In this document: in pieces, positions 1 to 6,736 of the stretch
Position numbering within the stretch: position 1 is the first letter of the stretch
How the letters are laid out: each line of letters starts with the position of its first letter
Assembly (NCBI GenBank): GCA_030432455.1
Contig: JAUIHC010000149.1
Span: 1 to 7,241 of the forward strand
Source: Phycisphaerae bacterium
Lineage (GTDB): Bacteria; Planctomycetota; Phycisphaerae; Phycisphaerales; SM1A02
Length of the DNA stretch: 7,241 nucleotides
Direction: 5' to 3'
The notes under the pieces: model-generated
Told to the model about the DNA's origin: nothing
Database searches by the model: none
The model's input: the letters and a program-made list of their open reading frames with translations, nothing else
Program-made: the position numbers and the translations under genes

Positions 1-1226
1 TCGTGCTGCTGCGGGAGGTCGGACTCTGGACGATCGAGGATGGCGTCGTGCGATGCCCGATCGATGTCGCACCGCTCTTCGAGACGGTCGAGGATCTCGA
101 GCATGCGGTGCCGGTGCTCGAGTCGCTGTTCGCCGACACCGTCTACGGCGGGCAACTCGACGCTCGCGGCCGGTTCCAGGAGATCATGCTCGGCTACTCT
201 GACAGCAACAAGGACGGCGGGTATGTCGCCTCGACCTGGCGGCTGCAGGTCGCGCAGGATCGCGTCGCCCGCGCCTGTCGCGATCACGGGGTCGAACTGC
301 GGTTCTTCCATGGCCGCGGCGGCACCGTTGCCCGAGGCGGCGGTCGCGCGAATCGCGCCATCCTGTCGGCACCCGCAGCCAGCCGCAACGGCCGCATCCG
401 CTTCACCGAGCAGGGCGAGGTCATCTCGTTCCGCTACGGCATGCCGGCGCTCGCGCGTCGGCATCTCGAACAGATGGTGAACGCGATGCTGCTCGCGACC
501 GCGGACGCGGTCACGATCGGTGATCATGCCGACGACGCCCTCGAAGCCGCCATGGAGTCGATCGCCGATCGGAGCCGTGCCGTGTACCGATCGCTCGTCG
601 ATGATCCCGGGTTCTGGCCGGTGTTCATCGCGCGAAGTCCGGTGCTTCACATCGGCGAACTGCCGATCGCGTCGCGGCCGGTCTCGCGGGGCGGGGGCGA
701 CCTCGACTTCGACGGACTGCGGGCGATCCCCTGGGTGTTCTCGTGGACGCAGATGCGGGCGAACGTGCCGGGGTGGTACGGACTCGGCACCGCCTTCGCC
801 GAGGCGTTCGATCGCGACGCGTCGCTGCTCGACGCCTGCCGAGCGGCGTACACGGCGGGCGGCTGGTTCCGCTCGCTCATCGACAACGCGCAGCAGGAGA
901 TGGCCCGGGCTCGTCTCGTGGTGGCGGGCTGGTATCTCTGTGCCGATCCCGGGGGCGCGGCGTTGCATGCGAGGTTGTGCGCGGAGTTCGATCGCACCGA
1001 GCAGGTGGTGCTCGTCATCACCGGTCAACACGCGATCCTTGACAACAACCCGGTCATCCAGAAGTCGATCGAGGAACGCAACCCCGACACCGATCTCATC
1101 AACGCGCTGCAGGTCGAACTGCTCGACCGCTGGCGGCGATCGGGTGACGCCGATCGGGCGCCGCTCGCGGGACTCGTCATGCTGAGCGTGAACGCGCTCG
1201 CGGCCGCGATGCAGAGCACGGGATGA
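1..1226 (+). CDS. ppc: Phosphoenolpyruvate carboxylase, C-terminal part (5' end outside window)
   Basis: This is the last ~408 residues of an enzyme normally about 900 residues long. It carboxylates phosphoenolpyruvate with bicarbonate to give oxaloacetate, refilling the TCA cycle in the cytoplasm. The reading frame is open to the first complete codon at base 3, so the start lies upstream of the window. Counting from that codon, the family signatures are clear: EIMLGYSDSNKDGG around residues 60-73 (with the catalytic-loop Lys70), FFHGRGGTVARGGG at 101-114 (His103, Arg105, Arg111), TEQGEVISFRYG near 135-146, and RAIPWVFSWTQMR at 240-252. The C-terminus ends in MQSTG, matching the family's conserved C-terminal tail (usually NTG). 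The second Gly of the family motif HGRGGxxGRGG is Ala here; I believe other bacterial PEPCs tolerate this. The stop is followed 29 bases later by the EEP-SGNH start on the same strand, so the two may share a transcript. I see no terminator between them. Confidence 0.97.
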   Translation, partial: VLLREVGLWTIEDGVVRCPIDVAPLFETVEDLEHAVPVLESLFADTVYGGQLDARGRFQEIMLGYSDSNKDGGYVASTWRLQVAQDRVARACRDHGVELRFFHGRGGTVARGGGRANRAILSAPAASRNGRIRFTEQGEVISFRYGMPALARRHLEQMVNAMLLATADAVTIGDHADDALEAAMESIADRSRAVYRSLVDDPGFWPVFIARSPVLHIGELPIASRPVSRGGGDLDFDGLRAIPWVFSWTQMRANVPGWYGLGTAFAEAFDRDASLLDACRAAYTAGGWFRSLIDNAQQEMARARLVVAGWYLCADPGGAALHARLCAEFDRTEQVVLVITGQHAILDNNPVIQKSIEERNPDTDLINALQVELLDRWRRSGDADRAPLAGLVMLSVNALAAAMQSTG

Positions 1227-1241
1227 TGTCCGCGACCACTC

Positions 1242-1246
1242 GGAGA
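1242..1246 (+). promoter_or_regulatory. Ribosome binding site that decides the EEP-SGNH start
   Basis: GGAGA lies 9 bases before the ATG at 1256. This favours 1256 over the in-frame ATG at 1223, which overlaps the PEPC stop codon (ATGA) and would place eleven polar and charged residues in front of the signal peptide. Confidence 0.6.
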
Positions 1247-1255
1247 AACGCCGCG

Positions 1256-2914
1256 ATGATGATGCGACTCACGCTCGGTGTGCTGTTCCTGAGTCTGGGG
1301 ATGGCCGAGGTCCGGGCCGACGACGGCGATCGACTTCGCGTGCTGGTCTGGAATGCGTGGCGGGGCGGCAACGAGGTCGATGATGGGCCCGAGAAGGTGC
1401 TGGCGGTGGTTCGCGACGTCGCGCCCGATCTCGTGCTCATGCAGGAGAGTCACGACATCGACGCCGACGAGGACGGCGATCGGCCGACGCTCGGTCGCTG
1501 GATCGCCGACGAACTCGGGTGGTCGGCGCATCAGGGGGACAGTCCGCATCTCTGCATCCTGAGCCCGCGGTCGTTCGAGACCGCGTGGTTCCACGATCCG
1601 TGGCACGGCGTCGGGGTCGAGATCCGCGATGATGACGGCCGCGGATTCGTCGCGTGGGATATCTGGCTCGACTGGCGATCGTTCGTCACGTACGAACTTC
1701 GTGACCATCCCGAGAGCTCCGACGCCGAACTGCTCGCGTGCGAGGATGAGAAGTCATCGCGACTCGCGGAAGCCACGGCCCTGCTGGCCGCGGTCGAGGA
1801 GGTTCGCCGTGAGCACGCGACGCTTCCGACGATCGTGGGCGGGGACTTCAACTGTCCGTCGCATCTTGACTGGACCCGCGATACGGCCCGCGTCTACCGC
1901 CATCGACGAGCGCTGCCCCTTCCGGTGAGCATCGCGATGCGCGACGCAGGCTTCGTCGATGCCTTCCGCGTCGTGCATGCCGATCCGGTGCAGCACCCCG
2001 GGATCACGTGGAGCCCGATGTTCCGCGACCGGCAGGACGGTTCGCCGCAGGGATTCGAGCGGATCGATCGCCTGTATCTCCGCAATCCGGCGCCGGGGCA
2101 GTGGTCGCTGCGGCCGGTCGCCGCCGCGGTGCTGCCTGACGGCTGGGAGGACGAGTCGGTCCCGGTGCGGCAGCGGGTGTTTCCGTCGGATCACGGGGCG
2201 CTCGTCGTCGATCTCGAATGGCACCGGGTCGAGGCGGATCTCTTTCCCGACCCGCCGATCGACGACGGATCGTCGATGGTGCCCGATGGCCAGATGACCG
2301 GCTTCGGTTCAGACGTTCGCCGATTGGTCGAGGCGTCACGCGAACGGCCGATCGCGACCGGCGGCACCATGCTCGTCGGCAGCAGCATCTTCCGGCTGTG
2401 GCGGGACGCCGAGTCGGATCTTGCGGCGTTCGATGTCGTCAATCACGGTTTCGGCGGCGCGCGGACCTGGGAACTGCTTGAACACGCGCCGGCACTCGTC
2501 GAGTCGTTCCGGCCGAGGACGATCGTCGTCTACTGCGGCAGCAACGACGTCAACGCCGCAGAGTCCGCGGACCGCATCGTCGAGCGATTGCGCCGCTTCA
2601 CCACTCGGATGGAGCGGGCGCTGCCGGGCGTGCGGATCGTGCACGTCTCGATCAATCGCGCGCCGCAGAAGCAGGATCGCTGGGACGTCGTCGATGCCGC
2701 GAACGACGGAATCGAGGCGATGTGCGATCGCTCGCCGACCCGATGGTTCGTGGACGTGAACGCCGGTCTGTTCGACGAGCACGGCGAGCCGCGGCTCGAC
2801 CTCTACCTCGATGATCACCTGCACTTCACCGACACCGCGTACGAGGAGGTGTTCCTTCCGCGGGTGCGGGCGGTGCTGGTGGCGATCGAGGAAACACGGC
2901 CGCCGACCCCCTGA
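1256..2914 (+). CDS. Exported two-domain protein: EEP-family phosphatase/nuclease fused to SGNH/GDSL hydrolase
   Basis: From the preferred start it has 552 residues. Residues 1-21 (MMMRLTLGVLFLSLGMAEVRA) look like a signal peptide cleaved before DD, so it should act outside the cytoplasm. Residues ~27-322 form an endonuclease/exonuclease/phosphatase domain with its metal-site and catalytic motifs: WNAW (Asn33), LMQES (Glu64), GGDFN (Asp197, Asn199), ERIDRLYL (Asp271) and PSDHGALVVDLEW (Asp312, His313). After a linker, residues ~368-550 form an SGNH hydrolase domain: block I MLVGSSIFRLW (Ser377 the expected nucleophile, GSS replacing GDS), block II VNHGFGG (Gly401), block III VVYCGSND (Asn430), block V DDHLHF (Asp520, His523). 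All expected catalytic residues are visible, so both domains could be active. The substrates are unknown: EEP members cleave phosphodiesters or phosphomonoesters of nucleic acids, inositides or lipids, and SGNH members are mostly esterases or deacetylases. A role in degrading an ester-decorated, phosphate-containing polymer or lipid is inference only. The gene may be read from the PEPC transcript. Its stop codon lies inside the loop of the following hairpin. Confidence 0.9.
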   Translation: MMMRLTLGVLFLSLGMAEVRADDGDRLRVLVWNAWRGGNEVDDGPEKVLAVVRDVAPDLVLMQESHDIDADEDGDRPTLGRWIADELGWSAHQGDSPHLCILSPRSFETAWFHDPWHGVGVEIRDDDGRGFVAWDIWLDWRSFVTYELRDHPESSDAELLACEDEKSSRLAEATALLAAVEEVRREHATLPTIVGGDFNCPSHLDWTRDTARVYRHRRALPLPVSIAMRDAGFVDAFRVVHADPVQHPGITWSPMFRDRQDGSPQGFERIDRLYLRNPAPGQWSLRPVAAAVLPDGWEDESVPVRQRVFPSDHGALVVDLEWHRVEADLFPDPPIDDGSSMVPDGQMTGFGSDVRRLVEASRERPIATGGTMLVGSSIFRLWRDAESDLAAFDVVNHGFGGARTWELLEHAPALVESFRPRTIVVYCGSNDVNAAESADRIVERLRRFTTRMERALPGVRIVHVSINRAPQKQDRWDVVDAANDGIEAMCDRSPTRWFVDVNAGLFDEHGEPRLDLYLDDHLHFTDTAYEEVFLPRVRAVLVAIEETRPPTP

Positions 2915-2930
2915 AGGGCCGGCGGCCGTG
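2895..2930. terminator. Hairpin between convergent genes, probably a bidirectional terminator
   Basis: CACGGCCGCCG (2895-2905) is perfectly complementary to 2920-2930. After one A/C mismatch the stem continues with three more G-C pairs, leaving a six-base loop that contains the EEP-SGNH stop codon. There is no T-run on the plus strand. On the minus strand the stem is followed by TTTCC, a weak U-tract. Its position between two convergent stop codons supports terminator function for both genes. Confidence 0.7.
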
Positions 2931-2960
2931 CGAAGGAGATGTCCGAGGACGGCTTGGCGA

Positions 2961-3575
2961 TCAGCGACGGCGCCGACGACCGGCGAGACCGATGCCCGCG
3001 AGTCCGGCGACGGCACCGACCCCGGGGACCGCGGGGGTCGAGCCGGAACTCGCTGCCGCGGAGTTCCAGTTGAACGAATTGCGGAGGAACTTCAGGGTGC
3101 CGCCTGACGACGCGAAAGTCTTGTTGTCGACGCTGCCCGACCCCGAGACCGAGGTGGCAGCCCAATCGGTATCGAAACCCGAGGTCGAGTCGTACCAGGG
3201 CGTGGTACTGGCCGGAAGGAAGTGGGTCACCCCGCCTGTGCCGTTGAAGCCGGTGCGGAACCGGATGCGAAGCCCGTCCGACAGTCGCACCTGGACTGCG
3301 GACAGGCCGGTGCTGTCGGTGGCGAGGTCAAAGTCGCCGACGCCGCTGATGTCCATGCTCGCCGAGCTCACGGAACGGAAGGAGCGGTAGCCGCTCTCGT
3401 CCGCGTAGATCGAGTCGTCAAATGAGACGGTCAGCGTGAACAGGGTGGCGTTCGCCTGCGGAACGCCGTCGATCTGCCAGTTGCTCAGTGTGCCGCCGAA
3501 CGTGGCGGTGATGGTGCCGGCGAAGGCCGACGAGCCGACGGCCAACGAGGCAGCCATCGCGAGAGTGCGCGACAT
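2961..3575 (-). CDS. Secreted protein with PEP-CTERM-like C-terminal sorting signal, function unknown
   Basis: A 204-residue protein. The ATG at 3575 is chosen because AGGAG sits 8 bases before it and because residues 1-19 (MSRTLAMAASLAVGSSAFA) then form a clean signal peptide. A GTG at 3611 in the same frame would add 12 charged residues ahead of the signal. The middle (about 20-175) is rich in Ser, Thr, Gly, Asp and aromatic residues with alternating polar and hydrophobic positions, suggesting a beta-sandwich-like extracellular domain; it has no cysteine and no motif I recognise. The last 24 residues are a tripartite sorting tail: a VPGVG turn (183-187), a short hydrophobic stretch AVAGLAGIGLAG, then five arginines at the extreme end. 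In known PEP-CTERM proteins such tails direct export, membrane retention and processing by an exosortase. Here Pro-Gly replaces the canonical Pro-Glu-Pro. The gene converges on the EEP-SGNH gene and diverges from the 421-residue gene. Confidence 0.85.
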   Translation of the reverse strand: MSRTLAMAASLAVGSSAFAGTITATFGGTLSNWQIDGVPQANATLFTLTVSFDDSIYADESGYRSFRSVSSASMDISGVGDFDLATDSTGLSAVQVRLSDGLRIRFRTGFNGTGGVTHFLPASTTPWYDSTSGFDTDWAATSVSGSGSVDNKTFASSGGTLKFLRNSFNWNSAAASSGSTPAVPGVGAVAGLAGIGLAGRRRRR

Positions 3576-3583
3576 GGGTGATT

Positions 3584-3588
3584 CTCCT
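3584..3588 (-). promoter_or_regulatory. Strong ribosome binding site of the PEP-CTERM-like gene
   Basis: Read on the minus strand, AGAGGAGAATCACCC immediately precedes the ATG at 3575. The AGGAG core is 8 bases from the start codon and fixes the start at 3575 rather than 3611. Confidence 0.7.
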
Positions 3589-3633
3589 CTGTCACGAGAA
3601 GCGGGGAACACGCTCCAGGTGAGCGATCACGCG

Positions 3634-3661
3634 AGTATGTCGTGCGAGGGGCGGCATTCAA
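3634..3661 (-). promoter_or_regulatory. Candidate sigma70-type promoter of the PEP-CTERM-like gene
   Basis: On the minus strand, TTGAAT (3661-3656) resembles a -35 box. After 16 bases comes CATACT (3639-3634), matching four of six positions of TATAAT. Transcription would begin near 3627, giving a leader of about 50 bases before the ATG at 3575. The assignment is by eye, and promoter consensus in planctomycetes is poorly known. Confidence 0.4.
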
Positions 3662-3668
3662 CCGAGCA

Positions 3669-3685
3669 GTGTCTTCCGAAGACAC
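3669..3685. promoter_or_regulatory. Perfect 8+1+8 palindrome in the divergent promoter region, candidate operator
   Basis: GTGTCTTC, one central C, then GAAGACAC: a perfect inverted repeat with a one-base spacer, as expected for a site bound by a dimeric regulator. It lies 7 bases upstream of the proposed -35 box of the minus-strand gene and 66 bases before the ATG of the plus-strand gene. A copy of the GTCTTC half-site recurs at 3734-3739, just before the plus-strand start. It could instead be a short hairpin in an RNA. Confidence 0.4.
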
Positions 3686-3751
3686 CCGCATCCGCGAGCC
3701 CTCGTCCGCCCGGGCTGTCCGGATAGCCTGACGGTCTTCGGGACGGATCCG

Positions 3752-5017
3752 ATGACACCATCGCCAGCACGCGAATATGCCGACATCGTCGCGCTCCTCG
3801 AGCCGGCGGCCCGCCGATTCTCGGAGGTTGTCCGAGGATTGGCTGCCGAGTGCATGCCCGAGGAGTCCGGCCCCCGGTCGTGGGGGCGAGGATTCGGGCT
3901 CGACCGCAACCTGGCGTGGAAGTTGTACCGCGTGGCGCAGTCCGCGGATCTGGCCGGGGTGCTCGGTGCGTTCCCCGGACCACGCGGCATCGAACTCGCG
4001 GTCGAAGGGTTCCGTCGCCGTCATGCGGAAGCGTCGATGATCCACGCGTTCGTGGCGGCGTCCGAGGGATTGCGCTCGGCCATCCACGGCTCCGGCGTCT
4101 CGCGGGAGATGCTCGCCTCGATCGCCGCGGGCGGACTGGATTCCGACGAGGAGCGGAAGGCTCGTCGTCGGGCGGCGACGGCGGATCGCAAGGCGGCGGC
4201 GACGGTCTGGGGAATCGAGGCCGCGGTCGGCGTCTCGACCTACATCGTCACGCCGTCATCGAGGCCGGGTTGGGTGGACCTCGCGTACCTCAATCTGCTC
4301 GGTGGACTGGTGCGATGGCGGCCGGGAAAGCCCTGGTGCGTCTACCTGCCCATGTTCTCGTTTCCCACCGAGTCCGGCGAACTCGACGGTGATGTGACGC
4401 CCGCCGAGGTTTCGGACCTTCCCGAGGCGGGGGTCGATCTGGACCCGGCTGATTCGCTCGCGCCGATGGTGACGTCCGCGTCCGATCCTGTGGCGGTCGC
4501 AGAGATCACGCGGACGCCCGGCGCCCCGCGGCAACTCACGTATCGCGGCGGCGTCGCGACGATCGGTCGGCCCGTGCATCTGGCGTTCGGCGAGATCCAG
4601 CCCACGATCGGCCCGATGGACGCCTCCGAGCCAGACGAACTGGCCGCGCTGAACATCGGGACGCAGATCCCGGTCGCCACGAGCATCGTCCAGATCCTGA
4701 TGCACCGGGACATCCGACGGGGCAGTGATCCCGTGGCGATCATGACCGCGATGCTCGATCCGACGGGGCGTCGGCGGGCGGTGGACTCGCCGGTGCGAAT
4801 GCCGATCGACGGGCAGGTCTCGGTGGCAAGCCGACCTCGGAGTCTGCCGAAGGCTGCGGCGGCCTGGGACGCCGCGTATCGCCAACTGATCGATCGCGGA
4901 CTTGCCGCCTTGGGGACGACCGAGCGTGAGTGTCGGTGTTTCCGTGTCTCGATCGACAATCCGCCGCTGGGGGCGACGATCTCGCTCCGCTGGCGTCTGC
5001 ATCAGCCGGCACCCTGA
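3752..5017 (+). CDS. Uncharacterised 421-residue protein with helical, possibly DNA-binding N-terminus
   Basis: I do not recognise this family. The frame is long, has GC-rich codon use like its neighbours, and starts at an ATG with only a weak purine-rich stretch (GGACGGA) upstream; the next in-frame Met is at residue 35. There is no signal peptide or clear membrane segment, so it is probably cytoplasmic. Residues 1-110 look all-helical, including WGRGFGLDRNLAWKLYRVAQ (44-63), which has the feel of a helix-turn-helix or recognition-helix region. Residues 130-150 are dense in Arg, Lys, Ala and Glu, like a charged linker helix. From ~152 the protein becomes mixed alpha/beta (for example VSTYIVTPSSRPGWVDLAYL, 161-180), and the C-terminus (~395-415) reads like beta strands. 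A transcriptional regulator with a C-terminal sensing domain is one reading, supported only by the N-terminal look and the palindrome upstream. It diverges from the PEP-CTERM-like gene. Confidence 0.75.
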   Translation: MTPSPAREYADIVALLEPAARRFSEVVRGLAAECMPEESGPRSWGRGFGLDRNLAWKLYRVAQSADLAGVLGAFPGPRGIELAVEGFRRRHAEASMIHAFVAASEGLRSAIHGSGVSREMLASIAAGGLDSDEERKARRRAATADRKAAATVWGIEAAVGVSTYIVTPSSRPGWVDLAYLNLLGGLVRWRPGKPWCVYLPMFSFPTESGELDGDVTPAEVSDLPEAGVDLDPADSLAPMVTSASDPVAVAEITRTPGAPRQLTYRGGVATIGRPVHLAFGEIQPTIGPMDASEPDELAALNIGTQIPVATSIVQILMHRDIRRGSDPVAIMTAMLDPTGRRRAVDSPVRMPIDGQVSVASRPRSLPKAAAAWDAAYRQLIDRGLAALGTTERECRCFRVSIDNPPLGATISLRWRLHQPAP

Positions 5018-5232
5018 AGCGGGTGGTCTGATCGTTCCGGCTCGTTCCTGAATGGTTTCTCTTCGGCCCTCGTACGGAACCCGGTCCGCAATCGCGGGCG
5101 GCAGCGTCTCGGCAGGCTCGTCCGCCTCGTCGAGTCCGCGGTCTCGGGTTCCTCCTCGGCGTGGGAACCGAGTTCGGCGCCGGTGGAAGTCCTGCGATTC
5201 GACGGTCGATTCCGGGGATACTCCCAACTGAG
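5018..5232 (+). promoter_or_regulatory. Non-coding leader before the ModA-ModB gene with alternative hairpins
   Basis: No convincing gene lies in these 215 bases. Segment 5076-5083 (GGAACCCG) is complementary to 5145-5152, extendable by one G-U pair. Segment 5143-5152 can instead pair with 5164-5172 as nine base pairs with one bulged G and an 11-base loop. A further six-base pairing (5034-5039 with 5075-5080) competes with the first. The pairings are mutually exclusive, as in attenuators and riboswitches, but GC-rich DNA yields such matches by chance. I could not match it to the molybdenum-cofactor RNA motif or to a ModE palindrome. No clear terminator for the upstream gene is visible. Confidence 0.3.
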
Positions 5233-6732
5233 ATGCGGCATTCTTCCCAGTCAATCCGCCATTGGGTTCCGAGTCGCCGCGGTCGTCGTGTGGTCATCGT
5301 CTGGTTGGCGGTGATGGTCGGACTCGCAACTCGCGCGGTCGGGAGCGCGATCGAGACGCCCGGCCTCCGCATCGGCGCCGCGGCCAGCGTCGCGAGCGTC
5401 GTCGAATCGATCGCGGCCGAGCGTGCCATCGAAGCGACCATTTCGGTCGCGGCATCCGGCGTCATCGCGACGCAGACGCTCGCCGGGGCGCCCTTCGACA
5501 TCGTGGTGTTCACCGATCCGCTCTGGATGGATCGCCTCCGCGACGCTGGTCTGGTCCGAGCCGAGGACCGTCGGATCGTCGCGTCGAACCGACTGGTGGT
5601 GATTCGATCGCGCCGCGCTGACGACCGCGATGACGACCGTCTGACGTCGGGTCGAGGCGTCGTGGCAGACCCCGCGGCTTCGCCGCTTGGCGAGCGGACC
5701 CGCGAGGCCCTGACGTCGCTTGGGTGGACATCGTCGCTCACTGATCGCACGCTGCGTGCCGAGGACGCGCAGGCGACGCTCCGGCTCGTCGAGATCGGCG
5801 AGGCGGACTGGGGCGTCGTCTACGCGAGCGACGCCCGAACCAGCGATCGCGTGCACGTCGTGCACGAGATCGATGCGGTGCACCATCGACCGATCACGAT
5901 CGAAGCGGCGCTGCTCGTCGATGATCCCGACGCGCGACGATTCTTCGCGGCCGTGACCGGCGAGGCGGGCCGCGCTCGCTGGGCGTCCGCGGGCTTCGCG
6001 GTTCCTGATGACGTCGGTGACGCGGAGACCGGCGACCGGACAGGACGCGAGGCGGACGACGCGACCATGCCGTGGCGGGCGGTGGTGATCTCGCTCAAGG
6101 TCGCGACGGTCGCGGTCGTCGCCATGCTCCCGCCCGGGATCTGGATCGCGTGGTGGCTCGCTCGGTCCCGTTCGCGCTGGACGTCGGTGATCGAGGCGGT
6201 CGTGGCGTTGCCGCTCGTGCTGCCCCCGGTCGTGGTCGGATACGTGCTGTTGCGAATGCTCGGGCGTCAGGGCGTGCTCGGCAGCGTGCTGCACGACCAC
6301 CTCGGAATCGACGTCGCGTTCACGTGGTGGGCGGCGGCGATCGCGAGCGGGATCATGGGACTGCCGCTGCTCGTACGTTCGGCCCGCCTCGGGTTCGAGT
6401 CGGTCGATCCCGATCTGGAACGGGCCGCCGCGAATGCCGGCGCCGGTCGGTGGCGAACCTTCCGAAGAGTCACGCTGCCGCTCGCGATGCCCGGGGTCGT
6501 CGCGGGCGCGACGCTGGCGTTTGCGCGATGTCTCGGCGAGTTCGGGGCGACGATCGTCGTCGCGGGGAACCTGCCCGGCGAGACCCGGACGCTGGCGCTG
6601 GCGATCTGGACGGAATCACGGACGCCCGGCAACGACGAGCGAATCGCGCTCCTCGTCATCGTCGCCATCGCGCTCTCGGTGGTGGCGACGGTCGTCTCGG
6701 AATGGCTGCTGCGGCGATGGCGGATCCGGTGA
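5233..6732 (+). CDS. Molybdate/tungstate-type ABC transporter: substrate-binding protein fused to permease (ModA-ModB)
   Basis: From the ATG at 5233 it has 499 residues. Residues 1-39 form a signal peptide: basic RRGRR, hydrophobic VVIVWLAVMVGLA, likely cleavage after VGSA. Residues ~45-260 match ModA: IGAAAS (Ser52), SVAASG (Ser75, oxyanion-binding region), GAPFDIVVFTDPLWMDRL, NRLVVI, and GEADWGVVYASDA (Tyr197, equivalent to the ligand-site Tyr of ModA). After a short Asp/Gly-rich linker, residues ~279-499 match ModB: five membrane segments near 284-310, 319-342, 363-384, 415-433 and 470-492, with PLVLPPVVVGYVLL, the cytoplasmic EAA-type loop ERAAANAGAGRWRTFRRVTL (the ATPase contact), GEFGATIVVAGNLPGETRTL and a basic C-terminus. 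The protein would capture oxyanion outside the inner membrane and pass it through its own permease half. No ModC ATPase gene adjoins it, so the motor must be encoded elsewhere. An upstream GTG at 5161 is less likely because it buries the signal peptide; the ribosome site at 5233 is weak (GGGGA, 15 bases away). Molybdate versus tungstate cannot be decided by eye. Confidence 0.93.
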   Translation: MRHSSQSIRHWVPSRRGRRVVIVWLAVMVGLATRAVGSAIETPGLRIGAAASVASVVESIAAERAIEATISVAASGVIATQTLAGAPFDIVVFTDPLWMDRLRDAGLVRAEDRRIVASNRLVVIRSRRADDRDDDRLTSGRGVVADPAASPLGERTREALTSLGWTSSLTDRTLRAEDAQATLRLVEIGEADWGVVYASDARTSDRVHVVHEIDAVHHRPITIEAALLVDDPDARRFFAAVTGEAGRARWASAGFAVPDDVGDAETGDRTGREADDATMPWRAVVISLKVATVAVVAMLPPGIWIAWWLARSRSRWTSVIEAVVALPLVLPPVVVGYVLLRMLGRQGVLGSVLHDHLGIDVAFTWWAAAIASGIMGLPLLVRSARLGFESVDPDLERAAANAGAGRWRTFRRVTLPLAMPGVVAGATLAFARCLGEFGATIVVAGNLPGETRTLALAIWTESRTPGNDERIALLVIVAIALSVVATVVSEWLLRRWRIR

Positions 6733-6736
6733 ACGA

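Noticed and set aside
303..350. Ala in place of the second conserved Gly in the PEPC glycine-rich loop (HGRGGTVARGGG) as a possible inactivating change
   Set aside because: The catalytic His and Arg residues are intact. I believe bacterial PEPCs tolerate small residues at this site, so it is not evidence of lost function.
1223..1255. Earlier ATG at 1223 overlapping the PEPC stop (ATGA), suggesting translational coupling
   Set aside because: The GGAGA at 1242-1246 and the position of the signal peptide fit the start at 1256 better. Coupling remains possible but is not needed.
1025..1708. Minus-strand open frame across the PEPC / EEP-SGNH junction
   Set aside because: It lies antisense to two genes with clear catalytic motifs and has no domain of its own.
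2336..3016. Minus-strand open frame antisense to the SGNH domain and overlapping the hairpin
   Set aside because: It would run through both the terminator and a confirmed coding region. Its composition is Arg/Asp/His/Pro-rich without motifs.
3611..3625. Small inverted repeat CGCTC-CAGGT-GAGCG near the proposed transcription start of the PEP-CTERM-like gene
   Set aside because: Five-base arms are too short to separate from chance in GC-rich sequence.
5161..5232. GTG start at 5161 for the ModA-ModB gene
   Set aside because: It lacks a ribosome site, adds 24 residues without signal-peptide character, and begins inside the predicted hairpin.
4256..5254. Long minus-strand open frame (332 residues) opposite the 421-residue gene
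   Set aside because: Its composition is Arg/Pro/Asp-rich low complexity, with no family motif and no ribosome site. It is the usual antisense open frame of GC-rich DNA.
4740..5750. Minus-strand open frame of 336 residues spanning two plus-strand genes
   Set aside because: It is Ser/Arg-rich, runs across the leader and into the well-supported ModA domain, and has no recognisable domain.
5251..6300. Minus-strand open frame of 349 residues opposite ModA-ModB
   Set aside because: It is dominated by His, Arg and Asp, the complement of Val/Ala/Ser-rich codons in the real gene. It has no motifs.
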